Source of the DNA: an uncultured Pseudoalteromonas sp.
GTDB taxonomy: Bacteria; Pseudomonadota; Gammaproteobacteria; Enterobacterales; Alteromonadaceae
NCBI GenBank assembly: GCA_947493455.1
Contig: CANLRB010000001.1
Location: forward strand, 372,001 to 436,000
Direction: 5' to 3'
Length of the DNA stretch: 64,000 nt
The position numbers were made by a program, and so were the translations under genes. Shown here one piece after another: positions 63,830-64,000 of this stretch (position 1 is the stretch's first letter; each line of letters begins with the position of its first letter). Below the pieces are notes generated by a model. That model worked only from the letters and a program-made list of their open reading frames with translations. It did not search any database and was not told the origin of the DNA.

Positions 63830-64000
63830 CTGACATCACCCAAAACTAGTGCATGCAAGCACCCATATAGTGCATGCATGCCTGTGACTATTCATTCAAA
63901 ACCCCCTCTTTCCTTTATTATCAAGATGTTAAAAGGCAGTTTGAGCTGTTAGCAAATTGGCATGAGTATTTCATCTATCTTTTTGCAAAATTCAATAACG

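Noticed and set aside
63848-63882. TAGTGCATGCA repeated twice after yaiI
   Set aside because: Two copies of a short palindromic-rich word without other context; likely chance.

Overview
The window comes from the chromosome of a marine-type gammaproteobacterium, most likely Alteromonadales and close to Pseudoalteromonas. The evidence is the gene content: a TtpC-type TonB2 operon, several large TonB-dependent receptors, S8 subtilases with C-terminal PPC domains, a PPC-bearing collagenase-like lipoprotein, a CIO-type cytochrome bd oxidase, a lipoprotein M3 peptidase and anmK-yaiI. Taxonomy is inferred from family content only. I saw no rRNA, tRNA, CRISPR array, insertion sequence or phage gene.

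Region 1 (1-1149) is the C-terminal part of an RND efflux pump.

Region 2 (1382-21150) is a metal and redox island. A minus-strand TonB2 operon (DUF3450, TtpC-like ExbB, ExbB2, ExbD2, TonB, TPR) diverges from a siderophore receptor across a near-perfect Fur box. A PiuC-type dioxygenase follows. Next come a minus-strand pair (alpha-hydroxy-acid oxidase and membrane-anchored flavodoxin/FNR reductase) and a divergent run of about ten genes: a PepSY-type membrane protein, a DUF2271 protein with a candidate flavinylation motif, DUF4198, a small secreted protein, a membrane-anchored protein, a ZnuABC-like metal importer with a second degenerate binding-protein-like gene, and an eight-EF-hand protein. 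An exported ApbE flavin transferase fused to a second DUF2271 domain closes the block. Together they suggest that cytosolic NADPH electrons pass through the membrane to a periplasmic protein-bound FMN that reduces a metal or ferric siderophore, coupled to import. The TonB gene of the operon carries an in-frame TAA between its anchor/linker and its C-terminal domain.

Region 3 (21324-30770) is mixed: a GFA-fold protein, an alpha/beta hydrolase with an odd start and a repeated signal peptide, a DUF922 protease-like protein, a haem-type TonB receptor with a Fur-like site, a serine hydrolase lipoprotein, a TetR-controlled DUF2867 operon behind a 17-bp-arm palindrome, and two small conserved proteins.

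Region 4 (31173-36950) holds two secreted subtilases. Between them lie a broken BNR_2 sialidase-like gene and the 3' remnant of an L-serine dehydratase gene.

Region 5 (37012-41157) holds a DUF4920 plus PepSY-type pair, then a GbsR/MarR regulator and cydAB. A perfect FNR-type box and a large operator-like palindrome precede the regulator, and an intrinsic terminator lies between the regulator and cydAB.

Region 6 (41777-64000) contains a KfrA-like coiled-coil protein, a RidA protein, an S41-like lipoprotein with a two-component pair, an ABC1 kinase, a BLUF photoreceptor, an EAL-HDOD protein, two more TonB-dependent receptors, ArfB, an M3 peptidase, a PAS chemoreceptor, a collagenase-like lipoprotein ending in a VHL-like domain, and anmK-yaiI.
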